From the NCBI GenBank assembly GCA_013400975.1, contig WBMZ01003292.1:62001-126000 (forward strand): a stretch of 64,000 nt of DNA, written 5' to 3'. How positions within the stretch are numbered: the stretch's first letter is position 1; every line of letters starts with the position of its first letter. Below the pieces are notes generated by a model, which saw only the letters and a program-made list of their open reading frames with translations, was not told the origin of the DNA and did no database searches. The stretch comes from Atrichornis clamosus (lineage: Eukaryota; Chordata; Aves; Passeriformes; Menuridae). Shown here piece after piece: positions 13,401 through 26,000 of this stretch. The position numbers and the translations under genes are program-made.

Positions 13401-15290
13401 CCCATTAAAAGGGACTTCAGTGTTAGCCCCAGGCAGCCAAGAAATTACTGGCTTTACACTTTGAAAATATTATAAATGTGATATAAAATAGTCTCTTCTT
13501 AAAAAGTAACTACCAAGACCAAAGAGTTTTCATTATATAGAAAAATGTTCAGAAATCTTTTAAATTCCAGAGCTATCTTTCTTAGGCAGAGGTAAAATCT
13601 GGCAGCCTACACTAATACAACTTTGATGCAAAGATTTTAGATATGAAAGAAATGTAACAAAATTAAAAGATTGCTAATGATTAGTAGTCACCACAGTAGT
13701 TTCTCTTAAAGTAACTGGAACTGGGAAAATATTATGCTTCATATTTAGAATCACCTTAAAGTTCAGTTTCACTTCAATGAGTAATTTGCAAAGGTGACTC
13801 TCAGATGTTAAAGGCAAGAATAATAGACTTTATGATTTCATCAGAACTAAATAACAAAGGCTAATAACTTTTGATTGAGATTAATTTATGCCTTTTAAAA
13901 AGATGACACATCAAGGAACCAGGAACCTATTCAATCTGCAGACCTGTCTTTTGCCTTAGCATTTACAGATTCAGGTCTAGAGATTTGTGGATTAAAAATA
14001 GAGAAAAAGGAAAAGAAAGAGTTCTAAATATGTGAAACAGCTATTTATTTGAGGCATGTAAACAACAGGCGTAGATAAGTGTCTGTTGTCCAGAATAGCT
14101 GCAAGCATTGCTCCCTAAGCTTAACATCCCATGCGCTGTGGAAACTGGATTTTGACCTTTTGCTCCATCTCTTCTGGGCAAATGTTTTTTGCATGATTTA
14201 ATAGAATGGTTATTTTTTATGCAGATGACTGTTAGCCATGCTCTAAGAGGCAAAGAGAGATTTCTGGTAGAAACAAGCTCTATCAGCATGGTTGAATAAG
14301 CAGAAAGATTCTTCCAGCTATCCTAGTTTTAGGACACTTAAAAAAAAAAATCAGAAAATGAGTTTTGTTTAATGGATACTTGTTTTCATTCCTATGGAAT
14401 TACTATAATTACTATTTAAATGATTAATAAAACCATGAATAAATCATGTTTGTAGGTGTTGTTGGAGAGCTTTAAGAGATTAAGAATCAGCTCTGAGAGA
14501 TTTGCTGGGATATCTCTGGATCTCTTCTAAATTTTTCAAAGAGAAACTCTACTTTCTCACAGACAAGTAACTGTTTGAAAGTCTGTGCCACTGAAAAATG
14601 CAGTTTGAATGGCAAAATATAAACTTAGAAAACTCCTGTGAATTTCAGCAGTTAAAAGTCTATTGTCTTTGAATTACTGTGGAATTTTTGTATATGTGAG
14701 ATATATCTCATTTTAATTGTACTCTTCACAGAAGACAGGAAATCAAATCTTGCTTTGCCAATTGGCTTTACCACAAAGCTGTAATTGCCATATACCTACA
14801 GATTAAAGGAGTGATATACTCTAGAGGGATTAAAATTACAGAATATAAAACAGAATAAAAGTTTCTCTGAGTTTGTGAAAGAGAAAATATTCTTTATAAT
14901 GGAGTTGAAATGCAGGTTTATTACCTGTACACCTTTAACGAAATTGGTTCTCTACTACTATGAATTATATATAAGTATTAAAGATTAATATAATCTCCAA
15001 ATCTCTTGTTTTATCTTACTTTTAATATTTCAGATTTTATAAATTCAAATGATCACTTTTCTTTTAGATAACATAGAAGTAAGTTGAAATAATATTCAAA
15101 ACTTTAATATTACTTATTCCAATGAAATTATTGTTTTGTGAAAAGTACATTCAAGAAGTGACTTTAGAATTAGGCTTTAGAATATCAACTTCAGCTTTAC
15201 ACCTTAGGTCTACAGTGGGCCTCTATGCATTCATGATGCATTTCTATATTAATACAAAGTTGTCAAAGTATATTCCAAAGCATTTCCTGC
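7471..15290. other. Intergenic region between divergent SCN3A and SCN2A starts
   Basis: No coding exon or RNA gene was recognised. Contents: a CR1 copy (9755-10150), a run of 17 A at 9655-9671, a short TA run near 10253-10265, and otherwise AT-rich unique sequence. A degenerate RE1-like segment at 8270-8291 is discussed under findings. Confidence 0.5.
9755..10150 (-). repeat. CR1 LINE 3' fragment
   Basis: Begins with an imperfect form of the terminal CR1 signature (acagaatcaaaatggttggg) followed by the typical GGAAGGGACCTCTGGAGATC block. It continues through recognisable CR1 3' landmarks: TTTTGAATATCTCCAGGCA, GGAGACTCCACAGCCTCTC, TTCTTCCTCATGTTCAGATG and GATCCCCTCTCGGTCATCTC. The order shows a 5'-truncated element inserted in minus orientation. 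No intact reading frame remains. The type ('GACCTCTGGAGATCATCTAG') is common in bird genomes. Confidence 0.92.
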
Positions 15291-15341
15291 TACGTGCCCC
15301 ACTCGGAAGTGAGGGCACGGAGGAGGAGAGCCAGGCCGCGC

Positions 15342-15362
15342 TTCAGCACCGTGGACAGCGCC
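15342..15362 (+). promoter_or_regulatory. RE1/NRSE (REST-binding silencer)
   Basis: The left half site TTCAGCACC and right half site GGACAGCGCC are both exact, separated by GT where the consensus usually has AC. That gives 19 of 21 matches to the canonical RE1. It lies in a small GC-rich patch (15295-15412) about 1.3 kb upstream of the SCN2A promoter block. The type II sodium channel gene is one of the two classic genes in which this REST element was defined, and there too it lies in the 5' flank. The site silences neuronal genes in non-neuronal cells. REST occupancy in this species is inferred. Confidence 0.9.
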
Positions 15363-15412
15363 CACTGCGGGTAACACCGGCGACACTTCGCAGGGAAGCC
15401 CCTCACAAGGCA

Positions 15413-16596
15413 TAAATAGTTTTGTATGCAGTAGTATTTTAGGGAAAAAAATCCTTAAAGTCAAACTAGAGTCCATTTTTTGGTGACAGTAGAATTTCTA
15501 AGATGCTCAGTCCATGCTCACACCACAGGTGTTTTGATCTATTATTATCATTGCTTGCAGTATTTTAGTATTTTCGAGTTCTTTCAGAGTCCAAGATCTC
15601 ACTGTAGGGCTTGAACAAGCATGAAAAGGGATCATTTTCCTGGGACACTCCAAGGGTTTGTGATAACCGGGATGAACAGTTTAAGTTTACACAAATATGA
15701 GTTGTTAGTCAAATGGACTGTCTTTTCAGCTACTTCCTTGTGTTGACAACATTGATTTTTGTGATGTTAGATCATGGATCCTAATTATAAATTCCACGGT
15801 CTTCATCTAGATCCATTCCTAGTTAACTTTGCACTTTTTCCTCCCCCAGGCCCCATGTTTTGGTATGATTTTTCCTCCACAGCTGAGAGTTGTGGAGCCA
15901 ACCCCGCATGCAGGTGGCTGCTAGCTGTGTGACGTGACAGAGCAGGTGTACGTGATAGAAATAGAAGACAAAAGTAGAAACAGTCAGCTACACAGCATTC
16001 CAGTATAAGGTATCCTTTAGTAACACTAAATCCAACATTGCTATTATGGGAACTGTGACGAGAGACAACTGGGGTGAGGCAGTCAACTTGTATATTAGTC
16101 TTTTACAACTAATAGTACCCAGAATACCAAAGATAAGTTTTAGGATGCTGTAAAACGCAATATAGCCTTGGATTAAAATAAGTAAAACAGATCACCCTAA
16201 AAAAACTCTTTATTGAGCAATAATGCAATAATCCTGGCTACATCCAAGAATCCATTCCTTCTGTCTTACATAATGACATTTTTTTCCCCTCTGGCTTTCA
16301 ATAAATATATAAATGTCATTTATATTTTGCAGAATCACTAACCAAAGGGGAAATAGCCGGCACTCTTATCTTCTACTACTTTATATTGGTGAGTTCTGCA
16401 TAATGAATTATTTCTTTATTTCTAAGCATAACATGCGTTAGTATGTAGTAAACTAAAGACATCTGGCAGAACCTTGAGATTTCTGCAATTTACTTGTATA
16501 TTGGAGTATCCAAATACTTACTTCATTGTGGGGAAAAAAAAAAAAAGTCGTGTCGTTTAAATAGCAAACCAGTCTTATTGTATTTTCAAGTAGTGC
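15413..16596. other. SCN2A proximal upstream flank
   Basis: AT-rich flank between the RE1 and the GC-rich promoter block. No exon, repeat or further strong motif was recognised. Confidence 0.4.
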
Positions 16597-16744
16597 ACTC
16601 GAGGGTAGCGCGGTGCACAAGCAGCGCGGCGGTGCGGGCAGGGTGTGCGCGCTCGGTCCTGCCAGGAGGTGGAGCCAGCACGGAATCCGCCGCCTCGTTT
16701 CCTCCGTCTCCGCTATCCCCCCTCCCTTTTTTCCCCCACAACCA
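16597..16744 (+). promoter_or_regulatory. SCN2A: GC-rich SCN2A promoter region
   Basis: A CpG-bearing GC-rich stretch (16597-16720) is followed by a pyrimidine-rich stretch and an ACCAAT element near 16741. It directly precedes the candidate first exon. It is homologous to the minus-strand block at 7285-7470: both have CGCGCTCGG just upstream of the CCAG(G/T)AGGTGGAGC motif, then C/T-rich tracts, then TTTTCT, then GAGTGA before the exon match. No TATA box is evident. The start site cannot be placed from sequence alone. Confidence 0.6.
16662..16675 (+). promoter_or_regulatory. Conserved CTCF-like promoter motif (SCN2A side)
   Basis: CCAGGAGGTGGAGC differs at a single base from the minus-strand motif at 7387-7374. 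The position is 121 bases ahead of AGAACAGGAAGC, against 125 on the SCN3A side. The G at position 5 makes it a poorer CTCF match than its partner, so function is uncertain; conservation between paralogous promoters is the main evidence. Confidence 0.4.
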
Positions 16745-17005
16745 ATTTTCTGATCGATGCTGGGATTCAAGGAGTGAATCTCAGAACAGGAAGCAGGCGA
16801 AGGGACTACAGAATACTGCAGAGGTTTCTTTGTTGCTTTTATGGGGAGGTTCTTTATTTCTTTCCTTTTTCATTTCAGTGAAATCAAGAGTTTACAAGCT
16901 TCTTTGCCCAGGAACCTGTACCTGCAGTAGAAGGAGCCTCTTATCGTCTATCTGCAAGTGTATGGATATTTCTTATGCTATGATTTTTAATTCTCTTTTA
17001 ATCAG
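16745..17005 (+). other. SCN2A: Candidate non-coding first exon of SCN2A
   Basis: Ends ATCAG followed by a strong donor GTAAGA (17006-17011). Homology with the minus-strand exon at 7067 covers both its beginning (GAGTGA and AGAACAGGAAGC, 16772-16794) and its end (16981-17005), with similar total spacing (223 versus 196 bases). That suggests a single first exon in both genes. An alternative is an internal exon of 127 bases (16879-17005), because a good acceptor (pyrimidine tract then TTTCAG) ends at 16878. ATG at 16962 opens a short upstream frame that, after splicing to the next exon, stops before the channel start codon. Confidence 0.6.
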
Positions 17006-20000
17006 GTAAGACAATATTATATTTAATTAGAATGCTTCAGATAACAAATTCTAGTTGCTTTGTACCAAGATTCTTTTCTTGTGGTGCCACACCTAGTTTT
17101 CAATTAATATTAATAGAGCAAGAGGAGAGGAAATAATAGCCATCTTTACCACTGCATGGATTTTTCATAGCATTTAATTAGGTCTTTGCAAAATAATGAA
17201 AAAAGATGTTGCTCTTTGGAGTTTTCTGGTCCTATGTTTTTTAAGCTTGCATGTTTATTATAAGAATTACTTTTGAGTTTTTGTTTTACATCCTGATTGT
17301 GGTAATTTGTTGCTGTTGTTTTGAGGTGGTCATCCACAAGTGTTTTCTTTTTCTACTGGAGGCTATACTGGTGCTGTATTCAGAATACAATTGGGAGTGT
17401 GTTTTAAAGCATACAAATGCATTCCTGGGATTGCACAATTTTGATGTAGAAACATACTGTTGCTTCTTTATACCATTTTCAGTCTGAGGCTTTCTTTACT
17501 TCCTAGATTCATAATTTTGTTTCTATGAGGCATAGGAGATTTATAGGATTCTCCCCTCCCTCATCTCCCAAAACAGCCTCTCCCTGATGGAAGACAGAAT
17601 GGAGGACTTGTCTGTGACTAAACATGGTTTTGCACTGCTGCATATACCATATGAAACACATATGTTTTGTGAATTGTTTTATATATATAAGAATGAAATT
17701 TTTATTGTAAAACTTCATTCTATATTGCCTGAGAGAGAAAAAAAATATTCCTTTCATTATTTTTTTAGAAGCATGATACCCACTGGGAGAGACAGCAGAA
17801 TGACTCAGGAGGTGGGAAGCTCATGCAGCACCCCCTGACTCTTCTTTCAAACCTTCTGGTCTTTTTTCTTACCTTCTCTTAATGACACCAGTCATGGTTT
17901 TAGTCGGGGAAAACAACATAATACATTGACTTACACAGCTGTAGATCAGAGAAGGGGCTCAGTAACCAGTTTGTGAAAAAATAAAGACTGTGTGATCAGT
18001 TTTTTTCATGTTGTTTTCTATTATAAGGTGGTAAGTAGCACTTCATCAAAATTTTCACACACCTGTGTAAAGGTAAACTTTTTTCTATTAGTGGTGATTA
18101 GTGAAGCAGCAGAAAATTGCCAGTTGGGACTTGAATGCTAGGTGCTGTGTTGGCTTTAGATGATTTCATAGATACATGTGAAATGTTAACAAGGTTCACA
18201 CGCATTCTCACCATCTCTGCAGGTTGTCTGCTTAGCTGTATTTTTCTGATCAACGTTTACAGCATGTATATATATCTGTGTATGGCTGAGCCATTGTAGT
18301 GTCTGAAGATCTCTTCACCAAATGGTAAAGGATCCCCCATTCTTGAACGGACGTGGAGAAACGATGAATAATCATGTCCAAATGATCTGCAATTTGCTCC
18401 GGTGACAAATGCATTAAATAAATGAAGCTCTCATATGTCTATAGGCCCCACTTTAACAACAAACAGGCATGTCAATGGGATGACTCACATTCTTAGTATT
18501 AGGCAAGTGGATAAATACCTGGCTCTGTTCTTCTGATTTTCAGACTGCACCAATTTTCTGGGAAAGAAAAACTTTTATAATCACAGAAATTTTGCAGTGT
18601 TCATAAAATGCAGTTAGTAGGTCAAATGAGCATGTAGCTGCAAAGACAATCTATAGATTAACTTTTATGCTTAAAAAATAAAAAGAAAACCGATTGAGTT
18701 ATTGTGGGCTTTAAAATATTGAAGCTGAATTCTTACAGATTTTGAGTACATTTATTGTGAACATTAGGTCTTGGGAAATAGAGGCGTATAAATGGCCATA
18801 TCATATCAAAGCATGCTCCAGTTATCTTTCAGTAGGAATGAAGCTAGATATTTCTGCAGGAGTTCAAGGAAAACTTGACCTTAAGAGAAAGCTGACCCTC
18901 CCTGTCTTGTGTTAAACTTAATTTTAGGGGATTTTAAAGCCTTGTTATTTTTGTTCATCTGAATTACTCTAATGGAAGTGTACTCTGTACTCATATAAGC
19001 ATCAGATCTCAACAGCAGAGACCAGCACACCCACTCTGCAGCCAGAGCAAGAACCTAGCATCAGTCAGTCTTGCTTCCTTGATTCCTTCATCACAGTCCT
19101 TGATATATGGATTTCTGTTGTCACTACCTGCAGCCCTGCTCTTCCCCCAAGTAGCCCTAAAACTCTTCCACGAAAGGGATGGAGAGGACACTGAAATCTA
19201 ATATAGTCTATCTGCTTGACTCATACCTGGTAGTAAGAAATGCAACCATAATCCCCTCTTGTGCATGCACCTCTTGGCTGGAGCACAGAAACCTCCAACA
19301 AGCTTTTTACTGTGTTGCTTCTAATGTTTTAAGACCATAGACATGCTCACACTGGCTTCTCCAGACCACAGTGTGGATCTTTTGCAGCTGCAGACCCTGA
19401 TCCTGTGCTCCCTCTGAGTGAGAGCAGCCTCTTGCCCATCAGAGCCCTCCTATTCCTCTCTCTTTGCCCTCCACCCCAGCTTGCCAAGCAGGCATCAGGA
19501 ATCCCAGGGCCTCCTTTCTAGAGGCTTCCTGAAGTCACTCGAATAAATCCATTTCTTGTGCCTCTTCTCGTCACACTGACACCCACCAGTCTGAGAAATG
19601 CTGGGTTAGACAACATTTCTGCCACTGGTTGCCTGAATTGTTGCCTGGTTGTTCTTCTGTTATTGTCTTTGAAAGAAAAATAGTGTACCTCATTTCCCAG
19701 AGGTTTTAATGAGGGGAGGCAAATGATGTGAATTACTAAATGCCATAAGGATTTAAAAAACCCCAACAAGCCAATTAGAAAAAGCTAAGGAAGAAATTGA
19801 TCATACTGTACTCAATGCATGTTTAGGAAGATATGCAGTAAAGAATGTTTGGGGCCAGTAAAGAATGTTTGGATACTGAAAGAGGACAATTTAAAGAAAC
19901 ATTAAATAATTATATTCATGTTATTCAGTTCAAATTCCAAGTTTGCAACTTTACCCTCTCTTCTTTCTGCTTCTGAACCTACTATTATTCCGTTTCCAAC

Positions 20001-23000
20001 CCTTATCTCCAACTGAAGTTAGGCTGCTTCCTCTTTCTGCCTCTGACTGGTCTGGGGCCAGCAGAAGGGCTCCTTGTTTCGGTGTTTGGTGCCTCAGCAG
20101 CTCTTGCTCTCCACTGCACTGAAGAGGCTGCTCATGCGAGGCAGAAACACAGCCAACACATGGCAGCTCTCTATTTATTACAAGCTGCTAAGAAGCTTTT
20201 TCTGAGCATATCTAGAAATTTAGAGAAGTGCTGATTGGCCAGATTTCAATAAATTCAAACTCTTATATTGCCTGAGCAGCCTACTTGACACAATTCAGAG
20301 TAAACAGATTCTCAAAAAATATTTCTTAATAAAATGGCTGGAAATACATTTTAATGCTGCAGTATTACCATCATGCTTATTAAATAAATGCAAAATCAGT
20401 TTTTAATCTTACTATTAAAAAACCCAACAACATAGGTTCACCGTTCTTGCCTATTGGTTTTTAAACTTGTAGATTAGGGAAATCATACTTTCAAACTTTT
20501 TCTAGTAAGTAGACTACAGATGTTCTTTTTCTATTAAATGGTGAAGTTTTTGTTGTTATAAGCATTCAAACTGAAAGAGGACACAAGAATCTGCACTGTG
20601 AAGTTAAGGTTTTATTTTTAATTTCTTTGAAAGAAGCATCTCACCATTTATAGTGTCATTAAAGAAATAAATTCAGTCTCAACAATTAATATTTGGCAAA
20701 GCTGAAGGCATTATGAATATTCACAGTATGGTAACTATTAAGCCAACAAAACTCTGTCAGCTTGTTCGTACTATATGGAAAAATTTTAAAGCCCCTAACA
20801 AATCAGCAGTAACTTATTTTTACATCTCTTGTGCTGAAGTTCAGTGATTGTTTCTACGTGAAGTTTTCTTAGGTTTTGTGTAATTGCGATCGTGCTTGCT
20901 GCTTGATTCTCAATTTGGTTTCTCCTAAATGTGTTGATTTTGGTCAAATGAATTGTTGTAGCTAATGCTACTCGGTTTTCACCAACCTTATGGAGATCCT
21001 CACAGGTACTTGTCATTATGCATTAAAAATGCAAACTTCCTCCATTAAGAAAGAGGATCATGTTCAATAAGATAATGATTGCTCTGTCCAGGGTATAGTT
21101 ACCTTACCTGCACAAATTGATAACACACAGCATGAGCAGGCATGCATTTTAAGATGATGGATGTCCAGGGTTTGAACATATACAGCAAGTGGTTTTCTGA
21201 TGTGGCCATGTCATATCACAGGAGATGGCTGGGTTTTATGCCATATGGTGCTGCTCATCTGGTCTTAAATGGAGTTGCAACATACAGCTTTTGAGTAAGT
21301 TAGAAGATGCCAAATGACCTGCTCTAACCAAAATATTGGGTACCATTCAGCGCTGCAGTAAAAAGCAGGACAGCAGTAGCTCCAGCCAGATCTCAGCTCA
21401 GCACTTTGGTTTCAAAGGCAGCATTTGTGCTGCAAGGAACTGTACAAGCCTACCTGATTGTTTTGGCCTGCTAACTTAAGATTCCACAGCTTTCTGGTCA
21501 CTGATACTGACCTAACTTAATGAAAGCTACATGTTTCCCTATCTACTGCTGTCATTCCTCTGACAGCAGGGTGAATTTTTCTTTAGTTGAATTATTACCT
21601 GTAGGCTTTCTGAGTTGGGCAGAAACAGTCTTCCTGTATGAAAGGGTGTTATTTATACATCTTTTTTTTTCTATCCCATCTTCCCCATGTCTCACCATCC
21701 TCGGTGTAACTGAAAAATCCTCCACAGACTTTGACCCCAATGTAGTTTTGTTTGATGATAAATGTAAATGAATCACTCAGAAATTAGGAGTCTGACTCAA
21801 GTTCTCTAAAGCAATACATTGTGTTCTAGACTCACGCATTTGTCTCAGTAGGATCACAGATATATTAGGAGCCAGATTCCATACATGTATACAAAATGGA
21901 GTCACGTGCATGCAGAAAAATTTGACAGTCTGTGAACTTGAGAAAAATAGTGGCTGGAGTTTAATGCATCATAAACTCTGTGGAGAAAGGTTAGGAAAAA
22001 ATATCCTTTGCCTAGACATTGGGATCTGAATTTGCTGTATTAAAATGGGTTCCATAAACAGGTGCCAGCACCTGAATATCTAAACAGACAATGTGTTTAT
22101 AGGGAAGCATATGGCAAATATCTATACAAACGCTATTATGAAAAAGAACTCTGCCCAGGGTAGCTGAAATTTGACAGCCTATCTCTAAGTATGCTCATTG
22201 TATTTTGTTTATTAGTAAATATTTGTACCAAAGGCAAAACAGTAGAAAATCCTACTTCTTGGGCCAGAAGGCAAGCTTTGTTAGATCAGTTTTGCTACTG
22301 GTAGTCTCTGGCGAAGTTATTTTAACTGGCACTGTGGCACGCAAGGTCGTATCCCAAGAGTATAACAGGTGTATTTGTAGAGTGTGTGAGCTCTATGTGT
22401 TTTCTCTTTGCTGAGAGTCAATAATGCAACCATGGAAACTAAAAGAGAAGTACTGACACCAGGCAGAATGAAAAAATCTTCCATCTGTACTTGTGTTAAC
22501 CTGAAACCAGACATGGGGCAAACATTGCACAATTGTTTGCAGATTGAGACTTCAGTGATGGTTGCACATACACCCCGTGCAAATGCATTCACACAGGTTA
22601 GATTTTGCAGTGAAGAGGCTGGTTTCCATTTTGTACCATGGAAGAACCACAAAAGTGCTGACAGTAAACAGCCTCCTAAGTACCATGATAATACTACTGA
22701 AAAATTATCCTAGTGAAGCAGTGAGAATATGCTTTGAAAATACTGGGGCACAGGTTGAGTTAACATTTTATTTTCATTTGGCTTCCAGAAAAAACTAATA
22801 GAGGAAACGGAAAGCACAGAATTTTACTGTCAGAAGCAATGGGAAGATGCTAATATTTAAAGTTATTAAGGAAATCAATTTGATTAGAAAGCAATAGACT
22901 GTAAATGTTACTGGGCCACATTTCCAAGAAAATAAAATTCTCTTTCAACAGAATAAAATTCCACATCTTACAAACAGGTTACTTTTGTAGTTATGTTGGC

Positions 23001-26000
23001 TAAACACATGCAACAGTTAGAACATTTTCAAGACTTATTGTTTCAATTTTTTTTACTAATATTTTAGTTGGAGTTAACATTTGAAGCACCTCACAGCCTT
23101 TAAATTTGTGACTGTAAAAAGATATTTGTGCTTTTGCCATCTGAAGTTCTTTATGAATAACATGATCTTTGATCTGAAGCAAGGCTTCTGCTCGCCAAGC
23201 CAAGCCAAAGGCAGGCTACTTTCACAGAGAGAAATCTGGTACCTTACTCCACTAGTATCCTTCAGGGGAAAAAGAAATTGAACATTAGCCTCAGGGTATG
23301 ATGATGATGATGACCTTTAATGCTGTATAGGGCACTTGGGTGCTATTACTCATGCTGATATCTTGTTATGTGGAGTGGCAGAGGCTAGGAACTCTGTAGA
23401 AGCGTTCTCCATTGCTGGGAAAGGGATTATATAGCTTTTCTCAGTATTGACCTCACTTCCACATTAGTTTAAGGATTCACACATTCTCAAAATAATGTGT
23501 CCTTAGTGAGAAAGATGATGGATATGATGATGGATATGATGCAGAAATGGAGTGAGCTGGTGAGCTGGTATAAATATTGCAAGGATGGGCACAAAATTCT
23601 GGAATTGTGATAAGGAGAGGAAATATCCCCTGAGAATCTAGAGAAGAGTGACTGATGGGCAAAAAGCAATCAAATATAGGGTGAGGGAAGAGAAATTTTA
23701 AAAGGATGTACAAATTGAGTTTATATGAGAAGAAAGTAGAATACCTTGTAAAGGAAATATTGACATGTGTATCCATGTTTCTGTATGGAAGTAAGCAGTG
23801 TGGTGTGCACAGCTCCAGGGGGAAAATCTCCTTGCAGAGGTACAGCTCCAAGTCGCAGGTGATGCTGTGAGCAAGGAATGCTTGTAAGAACTCTTTGGGG
23901 AGCTCCTGTATTCCCTCTAATCGGAACCTGTTTTGCTGGCTCAAATATAGTGGGAAAGGAAAAACTCTCTTGAGGAGGTTTTCAACATCTGCTCCCTTGT
24001 TTTATTCACGTGTACCAACAAATGCAAATTGAATATACTCAAAAAAAATGTACACTTAGGAAATTATTCTGAACTGGAAGAAAAAGTATCAAACTGCACT
24101 GAACTAATTTCTGTTCCAAATTGCCCAGTTATAAGCAGCTGCAGTTTAGTACTTTGGCCTAGAATTTTGTATATTATCCTCAGCAGTCCTTTTTTTTGCC
24201 ATACTTATAAAATATTATAATGAACAAGCCTCTACTCCTTTTCTTTCTTTTAAAGCTACTTTTAAACTGAATCTGCCTTTTTAAAGAAAGTGAGCAAAAT
24301 TTACAGCTGTTGGGTTCTTTTCCCCTCCTATGAAAAAAATGAGGAGCTAAAAAATTAGTTCTGGGCAGATATATAATGTAATTATTCAGCTTTCCATTTC
24401 TGGCACATTTCCATATTTCCATGCCACTTCTCCTTTTTTCTTAACATCGCTACCCAGGAAAGTGATGTCCAAGTATAAAACAAGGCACCCATGTTATTGC
24501 AATAATACTTTGCCATCAGGTAACTTACTAAGGGATTTGTATGAATTTGGTGTGTTCCAGCTGAGGCTCATTTGAAATCAGGGACTAGTATAATCCATAC
24601 AGTGCAGAATGTCAGAATAAACACTCATAATCATCTCCTCTGATCATACACTTATGAATCTGTGTTGCTCCCTCAGACCTTTCAAGTTTCTTGACGGAAT
24701 AGTCATACTACCTTTCTCCTCTTACTTAACAGAATGTGTCTACTACATGCACTTTGTCCCTCAGGATAACTTGACCCATAAAGATGTTTTTATAGTATTT
24801 ATAATATTCTCAGTTTATATCTTGATATGACAGGTTATCAGGACACTATAAAAGGCAAACAGAAATAGGACCTGGCAAACTGTTTCAGGGTTTTTTTAAT
24901 GGCATTTCTATTTAATTGTGGGCAAATTAACTACTCTGTTTCCTTTCAGATAAAAAAAAATCTTCTAAATTTAATAGAGACTTGTTTAATGCTTTCTAAT
25001 GTTATATATCTGACTGAGCTTTTCATTACCCAGGGAAACAAACGTGCTGGTCAGGTCACCGGGGAGTAGTGGTGATATTTGCGTTCTTGCTTTGCACGGG
25101 AGGTGCAGCTCTAAAGCAGCAGCTCTGAAGTTTTCTAATGGTTCCTGTATGATGGTCTGGTAAATGCTATATAACCACTTGGCTGTGAATTCACAAACCA
25201 CCAACCATATTACTCATCATGGGACCTAATTTCATGCTGTTTGGTTTAATTTTTCCTTTTCAGATCCCAAATTTTGAATATACATCCAGCCTTATGTGTC
25301 TCACACTGCTGACATCTTCATTTAAAAGACATAGTTACTCAGCTGTAGAGATGCCTGTAGTGTAAACCTTTGGACAGTTGGCAGAACTGTAATGTATAAT
25401 AGCTATTAAAAGTACTGCAATGAATATATATTGTTAAGTGCTACAAGAGGAATATTCAATTCTCCCCCCGTCTCTGTCAATGTGTATCAGAACGCAAACC
25501 ACATATATTTTCATATGTCATTCTAGTTCCAAAAGCACATGTGGTTCAAAACACAAAGTGGGAATAATGGTAATAGGTGCAAAATAAGTGACTGATATTT
25601 AATTACGAGGTGTAGAACAAAAAAGATCCACTAAATACTTCACATTTTAAAAATCACATTAAAAGTATGTTAGTAAGGGGCAGAGTCAAGCAGTCAGTTG
25701 TGGAATACTGAATTAAGGCTGTCTTTTCATTCTCTAGCCACCTGTGAAAACAGCAGTTTGAGTGAATTGCCTGCCATCAGGCAGTACTGAGTAGGATTTG
25801 TCTCATCTCTCTCCCTTTCTAGTCAGTCCAGAGAGACAGGCACTCCTGGGGCACAGCTTGCCTCATCTTCCAGTAGCTATCTGAAATAGGTCAGAAGAAT
25901 GGCCTTTTAAAGGACCTATTTTTTCTCTGGTGAGTATGGAAGGAGTTCAGATTGGCTTAAAAGCAGATGCCTATAGATACAGGCATCTGATGCCAAAGAA

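Noticed and set aside
17001..17011. Recursive (zero-length exon) splice site at CAG/GTAAGA
   Set aside because: A pyrimidine-rich tract precedes the CAG/GTAAGA, but the same arrangement at the end of the paralogous minus-strand block, plus homology further upstream, makes an ordinary exon end more likely.
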